DNA from: Gamarada debralockiae
Lineage: Eukaryota > Ascomycota > Leotiomycetes > Helotiales > Hyphodiscaceae
Assembly: GCA_002803225.1 (NCBI GenBank)
Contig: NXFV01000168.1
Span: 1 to 64,000, forward strand
Direction of reading: 5' to 3'
DNA length: 64,000 nucleotides
The position numbers were made by a program, and so were the translations under genes. The notes beneath the pieces are model-generated. The model ran no database searches and was not told where the DNA came from. It was given only the letters and a program-made list of their open reading frames with translations. Of this stretch, positions 51,485 to 63,800 are shown piece by piece (position 1 is the first letter of the stretch; each line of letters begins with the position of its first letter).

Positions 51485-52538
51485 ATGGCATCAATCCCTA
51501 TCCATGGCCATGGCACCATCTCTCTTCTCCCCTACAAAACAATCGCCACCTTCCCACCCGGATCGTTCCTCGAGAACCTCGCTATTCGTTTCAACGGGAC
51601 CCTCCTAATCTCCAACATGAGCGCCGGAGAAATTTACTATTTAGATCTTCACGCCACAGACCCTCAATCCACACTCCTAACCATCCATTCTTTCAATACA
51701 AGCACCCAAACCTCAGGTTCCGACAAGACCGAGAACGAGACAAGCTATGGCTCAGGATACGTAGCTGAAGCTATCATCGAAGATCCTCAAAGCCCAGATT
51801 TGTTTTATACATTTTCTGGCCAACACGGTATTGCTGGGACATGGGCGGTATTTAGATTGGATTTAAGGGAGTTCAATGCCTCCATACCAATTGCGAAAGT
51901 GGAGAAAGTCACGGATGTGCCAGAAGCCACCTGGTTGAACGGCGCTACTTTTCCTTCCACACCATCAGACACTCCTGGTAGCTGAATCCTTGCAAGGAAA
52001 ACTCTTTTCGTGCCATATCCCATCCGGGAAAGTTTCGGCATGGCTCGAAGACCCCTTGTTAGGAAAGATCACCACTCGGCCGCCGTGGCCGGGCGTCAAT
52101 GGCGTGCAGTTCTTTAGGGAGAATGTATTCATGACGTGTTCAGATCGAGGACTTGTCTTGCGAGCCAGTGTTGATGGGAAAGGGGAGTACGTGGAGGGTA
52201 GTCTGAAAGTGGTTGCGGAGGATTTGACGGGTGATGATTTGTGTTTTGATGAGGAGGGGAATGCGTACGTTGCGACAAATCCGAGGCAGACGGTGATGAA
52301 ACTGGCGGGTATTGGTTTAGGTGAGAGGGAAGTAGGGTATGCAGGGAACAGAATGACATTTTTAGGGGGTGAAAAGGTGGAGGAGACAGCTGGTCCAACG
52401 GCTGTGGCCTTTGGGAGGTCGGAGCATGACCGAGAGGCCATTTATGTTGTGACAACAGGTGGGATTGTCAATCGTGTGGGAGGGAAGATAGGATTAGCGA
52501 GAGTTGTGAGGGTTGACGGTGGGGTGAGAGGAGGGTAA
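51485..52538 (+). pseudogene. SMP-30/gluconolactonase-like six-bladed propeller protein with one frameshift
   Basis: ATG 51485 opens a frame of 166 residues that stops at TGA 51983-51985. The protein continues in the next frame from about 51972 (LLVAESLQGKLFSCHIPSGKV) to TAA near 52538. Blade motifs are regular: FLENLAIRFNGTLLISNMSAGEIYYLD, TWLNGATF, GVNGVQFFRENVFMTCSDRG, DDLCFDEEGNAYVATNP, GPTAVAFGR. This fits fungal SMP-30/LRE-like proteins (PF08450) of about 350 residues, often next to secondary-metabolism genes. Apart from the shift near 51970 nothing is broken, so this is a very recent loss or an assembly error. It overlaps nothing but ends close to the converging HET relic. Confidence 0.65.
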
Positions 52539-52879
52539 CAAGTGGGCATCTTACCAATGCCTCTTATCCGCCGAAAGAGGCAATTCAGGCTCATATTGTG
52601 GAAGAAGCCCGAAGAGTAGTTGATCCCTGCGTCATCGCGTAAGCTCTGTGTGATTATTTTGTATTTACCTGACCATGCATTGGGATAGTCCGGAATGATA
52701 GTCTCGTATTGCATCCGCCATGATATCTCACTCACTGGGCAAGCATTCTCCAATATCGGAAGCGAATTCAACGGATCTTCACAGTCCGTCGTTCGGCTAT
52801 ACCTAGCCACCCAGATTATTCTTCAAAAACTCCAAGGCGAGAGACAGTACCATCGCCGAGGTCTCCCAAACCAAAACCT

Positions 52880-54440
52880 GAGTGACCTCACAACACATGG
52901 AACTCATCGACATGATCAACAACTACCAGCAGATACACAGCCATAGATTCTTGCCTTGAGACTGTTTCGCCGGTTTGGCCGAGGAGTTCCTTTTCTTGAG
53001 TGTCAAACATGAAACGGAGCTTGATTGATCTTTCTTGGCCTTGAAAGTCCTCAACAGAGAGTTGGCCGCAAGGATTATCCTGCAGTACCGCATTACTAAA
53101 AGAGCATTTGGCGTCAGTAAAGGGTCCGTTCAGAGTTAGGTGCCCAGAACGAACGCGCCCATATCGAGACCTATGTTCCAATAATTGTATTCGGTAATCA
53201 ATAACAAGGGCTTTAACTTTGTCATTATCCCCTATACCGAGTTGCCAATCAGTGGATGGGTTGATAGTCGCCCAGGACAACGTGAGCGCTGGTATTCGTC
53301 TGGTCTTGGCGATAATACAACCTCTTAGAATCGACGCGTTCTCCCGCAACCCCCGATACGGCTGGTAGGCTGTCATCTGGAAATGTCAAGGTTCGTCGTG
53401 TATGTACACTTCATCACAACACGAGGCCAAGAAGCGAAATCAGCGTCGTGGACTGGACATCCAATCTCCGGTTTATCATTCTGCCAGGTGAATGCTTGGG
53501 ATTGGGTCTGGGCACCTTGAAGCCTAGGGAAAGTTCCACCAATTCTTCGCGGCTGTAGTGGGTCCTCCATCCATCGGAGCACGGAATTTTGTCTTCAGTA
53601 GAGGTTGGACAAACACATTAGAGTTGACGAGTATGAAAATCGAGAAATCGCGAAGATAAGAGCCGCTCTTGTAGTGTCCAAACGCGGTAGTCGAGTGCTT
53701 CGATTTGGTCTTCCTCCATGACTGAAAGAGAGATCGATCCAAGTTAGCCGTCCTTGCGTCAATGAGGAAGTGTAAAATTCAAGCGCGGAGTATTATTCAC
53801 ATATCGATCTTGCAGGAACCCGTCATAATCACTGCTGGCTCTCGTGGGCATGAATGAAGCGTGTGGCCTTCTGCACTTGACATGCGTCTCATCATACTCT
53901 TTTAGCCAAGCGTGGCCAAGCTGAATATCTTGTCCAAGTCTACTCGTGCATTGATGGGCCTGGAGCCGATGTCACTCGCAGCAACATTATCCTGTAATCC
54001 AGGATAGAATAAAGAAAGAAGTTAAGTCAAGAGAAGAGCGGGCGGGTAATGAATTGAAGATCACTCACCACATGATGTGACACTATCATTTGGTATTTTT
54101 TGAATGTTGGACAAGCCCTCGTCCTTTAAGTAGATGCTAAATAGCTCCACTTGTCGAACATCATATTTGTCTGTCTGTCCATCCCATATCGAATGCCGGA
54201 ACTTCAAATTAAGAGTATTGTCAAAGCGAGACTGAGATAGGTCATCCCGGAGAATCCAAATACAGAGTGCACAACCGTGATCGGCAGCCTGGAAAATCTC
54301 GGTCACAGTAAAATCGAAAAGAGCTGTCGCGAGATTTGCCCGTCACACTCCGACACCCGTACTCAACTTCGGGTTCGAGATTGACGAGTCTCTGACAAAA
54401 CTTGCATGAGTGTGGGCCAATTGTGGCTGCATTCATCAAT
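52880..54440 (-). pseudogene. HET-type gene lacking its catalytic core, inactivated
   Basis: The N-terminal part reads GPHSCKFCQRL and, in another frame, FDFTVTEIFQAADHGCALCIWIL, which is the usual pre-HET region. Then comes WLKEYDETHVKCRRPHASFMPTR, which normally leads into the HET domain. The next readable block is already YRVWTLQERLLSSRFLDF, the segment after the domain, so the 'LSYCWG ... IDSLCI' core is missing. The C-terminal part includes RIPALTLSWATI and VRSGHLTLNG, typical of the HET protein tail. Stops and frameshifts occur throughout. Trailing text continues towards 52600. Confidence 0.65.
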
Positions 54441-55210
54441 GGTAATAAGACAGTGGTATGCTTTTTTCGAAGTCCCTCTGGTGTTTTCTTCAGCCCCCCA
54501 ATTCCTCTTTCAGGTCACGCAGCTTATCGGTCACACTTCATTTGCTTCCTCCGAACCAATCTTCCAAGCTAAACAAAGAAGCTCCCATCCTACCATTTAC
54601 TAGGCGCAAACCAAGGCGGAGACAGTAACGCCACCCTCTACATCTCGTCAAACTCCCCGAAATAGGGAACATCGGGTTGTTCCGAGAACCTTGATTGGTT
54701 AGAGCCTTGATAGAGTCCGTGCTGGAGTGGTGTTATAAATATCGTGACCTTGGTTTGCGCCGTGAAGGGGATAGTACGAGATGGCCGATGTTCTTCTTGG
54801 GAAATTTGGAGAAGTGGTGATCGGAAACTCGAAGACTCTCTTGTCATGAAGTGGAAGATTTGTTTGATTTCAAAGGAGGCTAGGCACTATGGGCAAGTTG
54901 AGGCGCACACCTGGGCGCCGCGAGCGTAGCTATGCAAGTTTGGCTTAACCTTTGGCGATTTTCCGTGACCGAAAATGTTGGTTTCGATATGCACCAATCA
55001 GATGGCGGTTCATTGCAGCATCGCAGCTTGTGTAAACAGTCGTACCTCGGGCAACCGCCAAAGCATGGAATCTTTGAATCCAGGATTGGGACAGATTGTA
55101 CCAGAGGAAAATGTAGATCTGGAGTACTAGCGTTCTTAGACACTGCCTAATATACACCATATTAACAAGATATCCCCATCACTGCATCCACTTACCAACA
55201 ATCCCCCACT
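54441..55210. other. Intergenic DNA
   Basis: Short open frames on both strands overlap without family resemblance. No repeat or RNA seen. Confidence 0.35.
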
Positions 55211-57239
55211 TCACCCAAAGACGATATTAAACCCCCTCTCCTCACAAATATCCCTCCAGTTAATCTCCCCATCCTCCTTCAAATCCGCCCTCCTCCAAAC
55301 CTCCTGCACCACCTCCCAAGCCCTCATGATATTATTCATCCCCTGCCTCCTCTCCGTCCCACCAAAAGCCTCCAAAGCCAACGCTCTATCCTCTTCAGTT
55401 GTCGCTTCACAGGCTGCGACAAACAGCGGCCACAATAGCGCAGACATAGGACCATTCTGGCATTGCTCAGCTAGCTTCACTACATTCGAGCAAGCCAGTA
55501 ACGACAAATGCGCGTGTTTCTGGACGTATGAATGGGAGCGGGGAAGGGAGCGGATCGTGCGGTAGAGGTACACGAATGCGGAATGGCGGTACGCTTCTGC
55601 GTTGTTGAGAATACTTTGGATGCGAGTTTCTTCCGCTAGTGTATCAGACTTTTCATCTTCATTTGAGGTTGGCGGAGTGAGATGAGGTTTCCATTCCCTG
55701 AGAGCGATCTCGATGGCTTGGGATGTACTTTCGAGTTCTGTGCGGAGGACGGTGGCTTTGCTTGCTTGCCCGGCTGCTATAGCGGCTTCGAGTGAGACTT
55801 TGAAGGATAGGAGGTGTGAGAGACGGTGGATTATTGGCCAGAGGTCTGTTGAGAGACCGAGCAGAGTGTCGACGGCGCTTAACGGTGACTTTGAATTTAG
55901 AAATTCGGAGTCGAGTGGCGAAGGAAATGGAACGGTTGTTGGTTGTGAGTTGGTGTTTGGTGGTGTTCCGAGTGAGAGAGCAGCGATCACATCGTAGAAA
56001 CGGAAGGCCTGCAGCTGTCAGCAAGAAAAACTACAATCCGAGTCCAATTGACTTACTCTCTCTAAAAAGAGACTCGTTGGCGTGGACACTTGGGGCCCAG
56101 ACTTCATTATAGTCATGGCGCCTTTCAAATGTCCGTTGACGATATTCGAATTTCCTCGTTGAACGAGCTGCAACCCATCAGTATTTACTTTTTCTTCTGA
56201 CAAAAAGGTAAAACTCACGACTTCGTAGTATACGAGCAGCATGATCGCACCAAGAATCTCCTCCTTATGGGACTGCTCATTCTGATCAATAAGCTGCGCC
56301 AGCCCCTGCAAGGCTCGATTATGAAAATCCAACGACTTTTCTTCGTTCTCAATCCCCCTATATTCAAGATGCGCACTAGATAGAGCAAATATGGCGTTCA
56401 TAACTGGCGAACTAGCATGCGAAAGTGGTAGCACCAGCTGTCGGAAGGGATTCCCAGTATCTTCTTTGAAAACAATAAGATGCGACAAAACATTGCAGAA
56501 ATGATCTACCAACGCACGACGATTCCTCTTGTCTGTGAACTCCATAAAAACAGGTGCGCTGAACTCCAAAAGCGGGGATGCGACAGGTGATGGCGCGATC
56601 ATCGCAAGATCTGGATATTGACTCCTTGAACGAACAAGGGATCCTGACGGGGCGGAATCGACGAGAGGCTCTCGAACGATTTCTTCTACATCATTTCCAT
56701 AGGAGCCTTCCCACTCGAGTGAAGCCTCATCCACAGGAAACTGGTATTCCGATTTCGTCTCCCACATTTGTTCCGTCCCATTCTCATTGATCTGCGTATC
56801 TTCCACATGTTCGTACTGGTCGCGCCATCGGTCTTCGTAGTATGTGGGAGAATCACTGTCGTTCGAACGATGCGACAGGGCGTATCCAGCAAAGGATGTC
56901 CTTCTTCGTTTTCGCGGCTTTACAGCTTCGTATTCGCACTGCAGACCTCGTTCGATGCAGCGATCGCAATTCGGGCGTTTCTCGTTACATTTCTTCTTCT
57001 GAACTGGCTGTTAGAGCGGTGAGTAGAGCGTGTTCTGCGGTGTTGAAGTACCTTTTCCTTACTGCGACAAAATCAGTATGCGCAAAGATTGCCAGGCATA
57101 GAGTGCTCACCAGTGTATACATCCTTTCGCGCGGCCTTCAGTCAGTTTGGTTCTCATACGCAAGGATTTTCACACTCTTACCGGCTCTTGACCTCCTCTT
57201 TGGCGCCTTTGGAGCGGCGCGCTTAGCAAATACAAGCAT
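55211..57239 (-). CDS. Zn2Cys6 fungal transcription factor
   Basis: Six exons on the minus strand: 57239-57182, 57123-57111, 57061-57052, 56998-56219, 56167-56057, 56014-55211. They join in frame to 591 residues. The DNA-binding cluster C-x2-C-x6-C-x6-C-x2-C-x6-C spans residues 21-48 (GCIHCKEKKKKC, then NEKRPNCDRC, then IERGLQC) and is preceded by a basic stretch KAPKRRSRA. Exons 2 and 3 have only 13 and 10 bases and encode the first half of the cluster. A basic linker KPRKRRR follows. The C-terminal two-thirds are the 'fungal transcription factor domain 2' type (PF11951-like) helical region, for example SPVMNAIFALSSAHLEYRG and a tail with ALALEAFGGTERRQGMNNIMRAWEVVQEVW. Nuclear regulator; targets unknown. 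Divergent from the broken regulator at 58196. Confidence 0.85.
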
Positions 57240-58195
57240 TATGCCTTTCTGAGAGCTCCAAAACAAGCATGCTGGAGCGGAAACGTCTTCGAATCTTCGT
57301 GGGTGATTCTTCCGGCGTTATAAAGATCAAAAACACATGTTTGTGAAGGATGTTGGGGCTGGACGTCGTATTCTCTGCTTAGTGTAGGCCCGTCGGTGAT
57401 GTTGTGGAGAAACTTGTCTGTCAGGCACTGAAATGCGGGGTACGCAGCAAATGACCCCATGACCCCTGTTCGAGTCCACGTGATAAGGTACCTGCATTTT
57501 ACTATTTTTGGCCGAGTTTACCTCCAGTATGCAAACCCCTACCGATATTATGTGCTGAAACAAATAATCAACAAAAACTTGAGCAACCAACCAGCTTCAT
57601 CTGCAGTGGCTAATAAAAGGTCTACAAGAAGTCTTGACTGACATTGTTTCCACAAGAGGCGTTTACCATCCTTTACCATTTTACTTGTCGGCCCGATTCA
57701 TCTTGAAAGGCTGTCGGCTCCACACGAAGCGAGCAAGAAAGAGCTTCACGTGCAATGGAGTTTTCCAGACAGCACTCGACCATTTTTTGAAGGTCAGCTG
57801 CCTCCCTCTGTTCAAGTCTGCGGAGTCGTGTACCGCATGGGGGCTCTTTCGGACCCTGTCAGCCTACCCCCCGTCTTTGCACTCCGTCTCCGAACGGCGG
57901 ACGTGTCCATGATCTCCACCCAGGATAAGGAAAAGTTGAGGGGTACAAAGTGGATCTTCCAGAATTTTCTTATCATTATGCATAATTATTTAGACCTCTT
58001 TTCTTTCCTACATCCTTCGACGCGTCGCCAGTCGCGCACGGTGTTGCGGAAAAAAATGTTCCGGCGAAGAGAATCGGTAATTGTTTTGCTAGTCCCTGAG
58101 TGCAATTGGGCAGTCTCAATTGGTTGTTAAGAACCCTCACAATTTGTTGGGTAAAAGAATAAAGTGCTGAGAGATTCTGCAGAAGACCATCCAAG
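57240..58195. promoter_or_regulatory. Divergent intergenic region between two Zn2Cys6 genes
   Basis: About 950 bp, expected to contain both promoters. No coding pattern, repeat or motif recognised. Confidence 0.35.
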
Positions 58196-59850
58196 ATGTC
58201 GCCTCCAGCTCTTGAAAGACCAACATCGAAAGCAATGGCGCGGTCAGGCGCGGACGTTGGAGAGGTGGAACGTTCCAGGCCAGCAAAAAGGGCAAGGGTG
58301 GCAGTAGCGTGTACTCGATGTAAAGATTCGAAAGCAAAAGATAGTCGACTCTCACTTCATTGAAGCCCCTCCAAATACGCCCCACACTATACTTACAACC
58401 AAGTAAACGGTGTAGCGGAGCATATCCATCTTGCGGGAACCGCAAAAATCTAGTCGCTAATTGCGAATATACCTTCCCTTCAAAAACGGTGCCGTATAGG
58501 AATCCAATGTGAAGGCTTTGGAAGGGATGATAGTTGAGTTGGAGACGCTTTTGGCAAGTGCAGGTCTTACGGACTCGGGGAAGGATCATTAGGAGGAGGT
58601 AAGGCAGAACGAGGCGTTAATAATATTAATCTCCTTTTTCGGGCCCAACGACGGAACAGCGACCATCGTCGAGTTTAGTGGGTGCTATTACTCCAAATTC
58701 TGCCTCGGGAAGGCACAAAGAAACCGTTCGTTCTGAGCCGGAATCCACGGTCCAGTATCTCAAAGGCCTGTCACTCGAAGATAGAGGAGGAATCGTCCAA
58801 TATCATAGTTGGTCACGTGTTCAGGTCCACAGTTCGAGGGAGGGAATCGACAGTCCTGCCCAGTCATTCGCAACAGAATTCACACCTCAGTCCCAAATAA
58901 ATCTCTCACGGATGTGAAAAAGCCATCCTCAAAGTCGAAGCCTGGACAAATGAGTTATCCAGCATAAGAAGCACCACCGAGATTCTAATAAAAGCATACC
59001 TCAAACATATTTCCACGCGATGGCTAGCTCTCTATCGACCTCAAATCATCTATCTCAGTGGATGCGAAGAGAATTAGAAGAACTCTTCGAAACCAGCTCA
59101 CTAGATCTCATCCACACGATTGACGGCCGATTCCTGGAGACCACGGAGGTCACTGCGAACTTTACCCTGAGAGATATTACGTTGCTGCGCTGGCTCATCT
59201 GGACAAAGTCCTCCAAGCTCACGATATAAGGTCTATACAGACTCTTCTATTGCACGCTATATACTGTCTACGAGCCCCTCGAGGATTAAGTGCATGGATT
59301 CATATCGAACTTGCGCTGGGTATATGTATTGAGAAGGGTATGCGCCGAAAGATGTACTCAGAGCGCTCGAGTCTTGCTCTTGAGATGCGGAAACAGATTT
59401 TCTGGAGCTGCTATTGCTTAGATCGACAGGTATCCATTATTCTAGGACGCCCATTTGCGATCTCGGATCGAGACATTGACGCAGAGGTGAGCTCCAACAC
59501 CCAGATTCAAAACGATCTCACTGACACGTCAACAGCTCCCAATCGGCATAGGCGACAGCACAGACGATGCCCAACTCCAAGAACACTACCTGAATCCACC
59601 TGCGCAGCCCCAAAGGCCTCTCTCTCTCTCTCCTGCTTCATCCACCTAACCCTTCTCCGGCGCATCGAGTCCTCGATCCAACAATCCATCTACCGCGTCG
59701 ACAAACTTTCTCCGCTCCCACCCACCACCGAAATCATCTCCTCGCGTCCCTGCAAATATGGAAAGATGCTATCCCTGCTGATCCACCGCTCCAAGACACC
59801 GACATTCACCTTACGATAAGTACGATTAATACATGATATACCACTGCAAG
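58196..59850 (+). pseudogene. Zn2Cys6 transcription factor, inactivated
   Basis: ATG 58196 starts SPPALERPTSKAMARSG and leads to RVAVACTRCKDSKAK, the first half of a Zn2Cys6 cluster. The second half (CSGAYPSCGNRKNLVANCEY) is found at 58422 onward, but no valid donor joins them; the site reads AAAAGATAGTC where a GT is expected. Then VKALEGMIVELETLLASAG in another frame (coiled linker), YPERYYVAALAHLDKVLQAHDIRS, and GLSAWIHIELALGICIEKGM with QIFWSCYCLDRQVSIILGRPFAISDRDID, the core of the fungal-specific factor domain (PF04082). A GTGAGC...CAACAG intron near 59486-59536 is still good, but further frameshifts follow (HLTLLRRIESSIQQSIYRVDKL, then LLASLQIWKDAIPADPPLQ). Several independent lesions. 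Confidence 0.75.
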
Positions 59851-60871
59851 TGCCTTCGCTCCCTTCTCTACCTATGCACGAGTAGTTGAAGTCCGGCTTC
59901 TCATTATCAACTCCTTGGCCATGTAGAAAGAGGCTCAGTCTCGAAGAAGATACCTTTGATACCTGGCTGGAACATTCTCCTATCAAATTCTTCAGTCATA
60001 ACCGTTGGCAGGTCTAGGAGGTACAGTGATATCAGTACAATTCGGAGAGGCCGCGTATAGTAGAACCTTCGGTAAGGCCGAGAACATCGGGGTAGCCGTC
60101 AGTCAGGCCGAACAGCTGGAGTCAGGAATAGTAGATAAAAGGGGTAGGTTGAGCCTTGTAAGGAAGATGGCAGACATCACGAATTGAAGATTTTCAAGCC
60201 TATTTTGGACTAGCGTCAGGTGCACCACATTATCAGCGCCTTCATAACAACAATAACTACGACAAAAAGCCATACTGCCGTCAAAGATTTTGTGTTCCGA
60301 TCTACATGCGCTCCTCATCGAGCCTCGTTTACGTGAACTGGTGTCCTGAGAACAAATCCAAGGATCTCATGCCTCTCTTCATAGCTGAAGAGATCTCCAA
60401 ATGCGCTTTTCAGAATCCACCGTTACTTTAACCGGACAAACCAATTTCTGGTGCCTCATGTGAGACTACCCATCCCTACGACAATGGACAAATCAAGCGT
60501 AGGAAAAGTCAAGACAGTCACTGGTGGTCTGGGATCTTCAGCAGCGGCTACATAGCTTCCAACTCTCGGACTTGCGAGGTCTGGAGACAGCTGGAAAATG
60601 AGGCCAAAGGAATGAAGGAATGCACGACGGGCATCAGAACCCAAAAGTCAATGCAATTCAAACAACAAGAATGCTCAATCGCTTTAGCTACTGTGAAATT
60701 CGAATTTGATTTCCTTCCAGTTTATAAATTTAGTCTCGCAGCGAAAATATCAAGGCTTTCGTACTGGTTCCAGCACGAAGACTAAGATTTAAACATTGTC
60801 GTTGAGCCCAGAATTACTTCCACAACAAGTAATTGCCCGGTGGTAATTGGCGGCTACACATCTTACCATGT
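59851..60871. other. Intergenic DNA between convergent genes
   Basis: The first part may still be tail of the broken regulator (WPCRKRLSLEEDTFDTWLEHS can be read near 59920-59985). The remainder shows no gene. Confidence 0.35.
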
Positions 60872-63800
60872 TCATAGCCCGGTCCGTCCATGCGTATTTA
60901 GATGTAAATTCACCAGGAACGTTAGAAGAAGAGCACCGTACCTGCTTATGTTAGCTGTGAATTGGATGACGACACTTTGACCTACGTAGCAGTTCCCATG
61001 AGCACTTCCTTGACTTTGGCGTCGGCGACGACGCAAATAAGCGTGGAAAATAGGAGTACAGCACTAAAAACTACCACAGAGCTCCAAAACGGGGTTGCAG
61101 GAATCCAAAATAAAAGGAAGACGGGAATGACCAAGATTCCCATGCTGAAAAGAACGGTGAGCAGTTTTGCAACAGCAGAGAGCCTGGGTTGGTAGAAATA
61201 ATCCGCATTTGTTTTTAGATGGGAGTTGAGGATTCGATGTTGTTTCTGTAGGCATATTAACAACGGAATTAGAGCAATTTCTAGGGAAGCAGAGCATGCC
61301 TTTAGGAGTAGGTTCCAAAAGTTTTCGAACTTGCCGAATCTGGAGAGCTTTTGATGACTGAGAAGTAAGGTGTCTAATGGAGTGAACATCTAAAGCATGA
61401 GGAATATCTTCAGTGAGACGTACCGTACTGCATCAGTTTCTCCCCGAGCTGTTTTGATAGGTCTTTCCGCACGGAATCCAAACTTTTATCATGCGCACTC
61501 CGAAATCTCAATCCTGATGTTGGAGCCGGAGCATGAAACCTGTTTAGGTCATCTAGTTTGTGCTCAAGCTGTGTAAGTTCAGTTTGAATTTGCAGAAGGA
61601 GTTGGCTGTGTGCTTTTCCGAAACGCCTATAGATCGCGAAATCGTCTTCCTTATTAACCATCGCTGCCAACTGAGGCCATCCTTCTGGGAATTCCTCAAC
61701 TGCGGTTAAGTCAAAAAATCTGCATTATATGTCATAGAAATTGGACATCGCTCACCTGAAGACCTCTTAAAGTCGTCATGCGGCAGTTGCAACTGTGCTC
61801 TCTCCTTATCTGAAACACAACTCCTATACGGAGCCCATAATGAACAGAACAATGTTACGATGGATTCTTCAAGGGTATTAGCACTACTGAGATGAGACAA
61901 AGTTGGGATATATAAACCTTTGAACATGGCCAGGGTCGAAGTCTTTGTCTTTTCATGAGAGTCGTTGTAGCTGGTCAAGGTCCGTCGAGAATGGTGAAAC
62001 CTAGGCAGGAAATCCGACGAGGGCGAAGAAGATCCATCATTTGAGGCTTCTGTTAACGTGCAAGTTGAAAGATAATCGTCTGTATTGGCAGAGCTGTTGG
62101 GTATCCTTCTCCCGTCGGAAGAGTTCACAGGCATTATACTGGGTTGTTGCTGACGGTAGCTAGTGCCATGATTCACTGGCCTGAGCGCTTCACATGTTGG
62201 AGTATATTGATTCGTGATGGAACTTGGGAGCATTGCTTCTTCGTCTAAAATATGTAAGGAAATCTCACCTGGCCCTTGCGGAGCTTTGCTAGAAAGAATG
62301 TCCGTTGAAAGAGCCTTCAAGGACGAGTCTCTCAAAACCGAGGTGGTCTTTGCTGCAGCACGATACCCATCGAGAAGTTCAAGATTTAGGCAATACCTCT
62401 GCTGTATCTGGGAGGGCAAGTGGTCTGCCGTATTTCCTGATGTGACGTTCAGCGCAGGGTTAGAATCTTGAATGTCCACGAGAGCTTTGGGTTCATTTTC
62501 GCCGTCGCCGAAACTGGAGATACTGCAAAGAGTCCTATCCGTGTCGGCTGATGATAGAGTCGGACTCGGAATCTTTCTTAAACCTGAGTCTTGCTCGAAT
62601 CGTCCCTGGACGAGGTTCCTTGACGTTACATATGTTATTGGTAGACAAGCGGGGTTATCGGGTAACATATTCCAGATAACTACCGGGATCGATAGAATAA
62701 GAACCGTCGAATAGCTTGCAAATATGCCTTCGACCTTGACATTTTTTGCCAAGCCAGGAAAAGCGCAAAGCCAGCGTCTACATGCCTCTGTGTTTGGAAG
62801 GTGTTGGTTCTCATCTAGAGCAATAGAAACGAGCATATGCGGAAGTTTCAATGTAGGGATATCTTCAGCTGGAGAATTGTCTGTCCAGATTGAGCCAGAG
62901 GATGGTTCCGCTTTTAATTCTCTCGTCTCATTAGCTGCCCTCAATTGTTCTTCCAGACCATCACAGCAGAGACTCATCAAGTCGCGATGAGTCGCAGAAG
63001 CCAAGTGTGTAGTTGGCTGGAGGAGGTCCTCAATTGGTTGTAATGATCGATGTAAGGGAAATTCCTCTGTATCGATGAGACTGCGTTTGCAGAGCTCGAT
63101 TCCTATGGTTCTGGGGTGCGTGTGGTTGTTGATATGAACTGGGGTGCTTCGCCATTCTAGCTTCTGGCCATTCCTGCATCTCTCTTTTCGTCTTTGCATT
63201 AGGACCCTCAGAACTTCGCTATGCAACATAGTAATTGAGAAAGAAGGGACATTTATCCAGTCCTCGAGGACTTCAATCAGAGAGGTGGTGAATGAATGCT
63301 CTCCAGGTGGTGGGGCTCTGCCCTCGAATCCGCAAGCTGCAATCGTTTCCATGAGCGCATTTCCAGGCCTGGGGGCAGAACTTGCTGCAGCACAGCAATC
63401 TAGAAGTACGAGAACGTCTGATTTCGCTCTCTCAAACAAGCCTTGAATGTGTGACCAATCAACGGTTGGACTATTCGGATCTGGTGAACTACATTTTTCA
63501 GTGATATGTTTGAAGTGGAAACACACACATACTTACCATGCCCATGTTGATTGACGGTCCTGGTTGATAAATCCATGGCCAGCGTAATAAAGAATGAAAA
63601 GATTATCCATAGAATCGTAATCGTCGAGGAAGTCCAGAGCTTTTTGCATCAAATTGCTGTGCGACTTTGCATTTGCCGGGATTTGCCAGGTCTCTACGTT
63701 GAATCCATACTGGCCCTCGAACACACTCGCGAGCGTATTCAATTCCTGTGTGACTCCCAAATCATCCTGAGCCCAGCGCATCATACCCACGTTCACTGAA

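Noticed and set aside
57455..57485. GTTCGAGTCC resembling a tRNA T-loop
   Set aside because: The flanking bases do not pair into a T-stem and no D-arm or acceptor stem can be formed.
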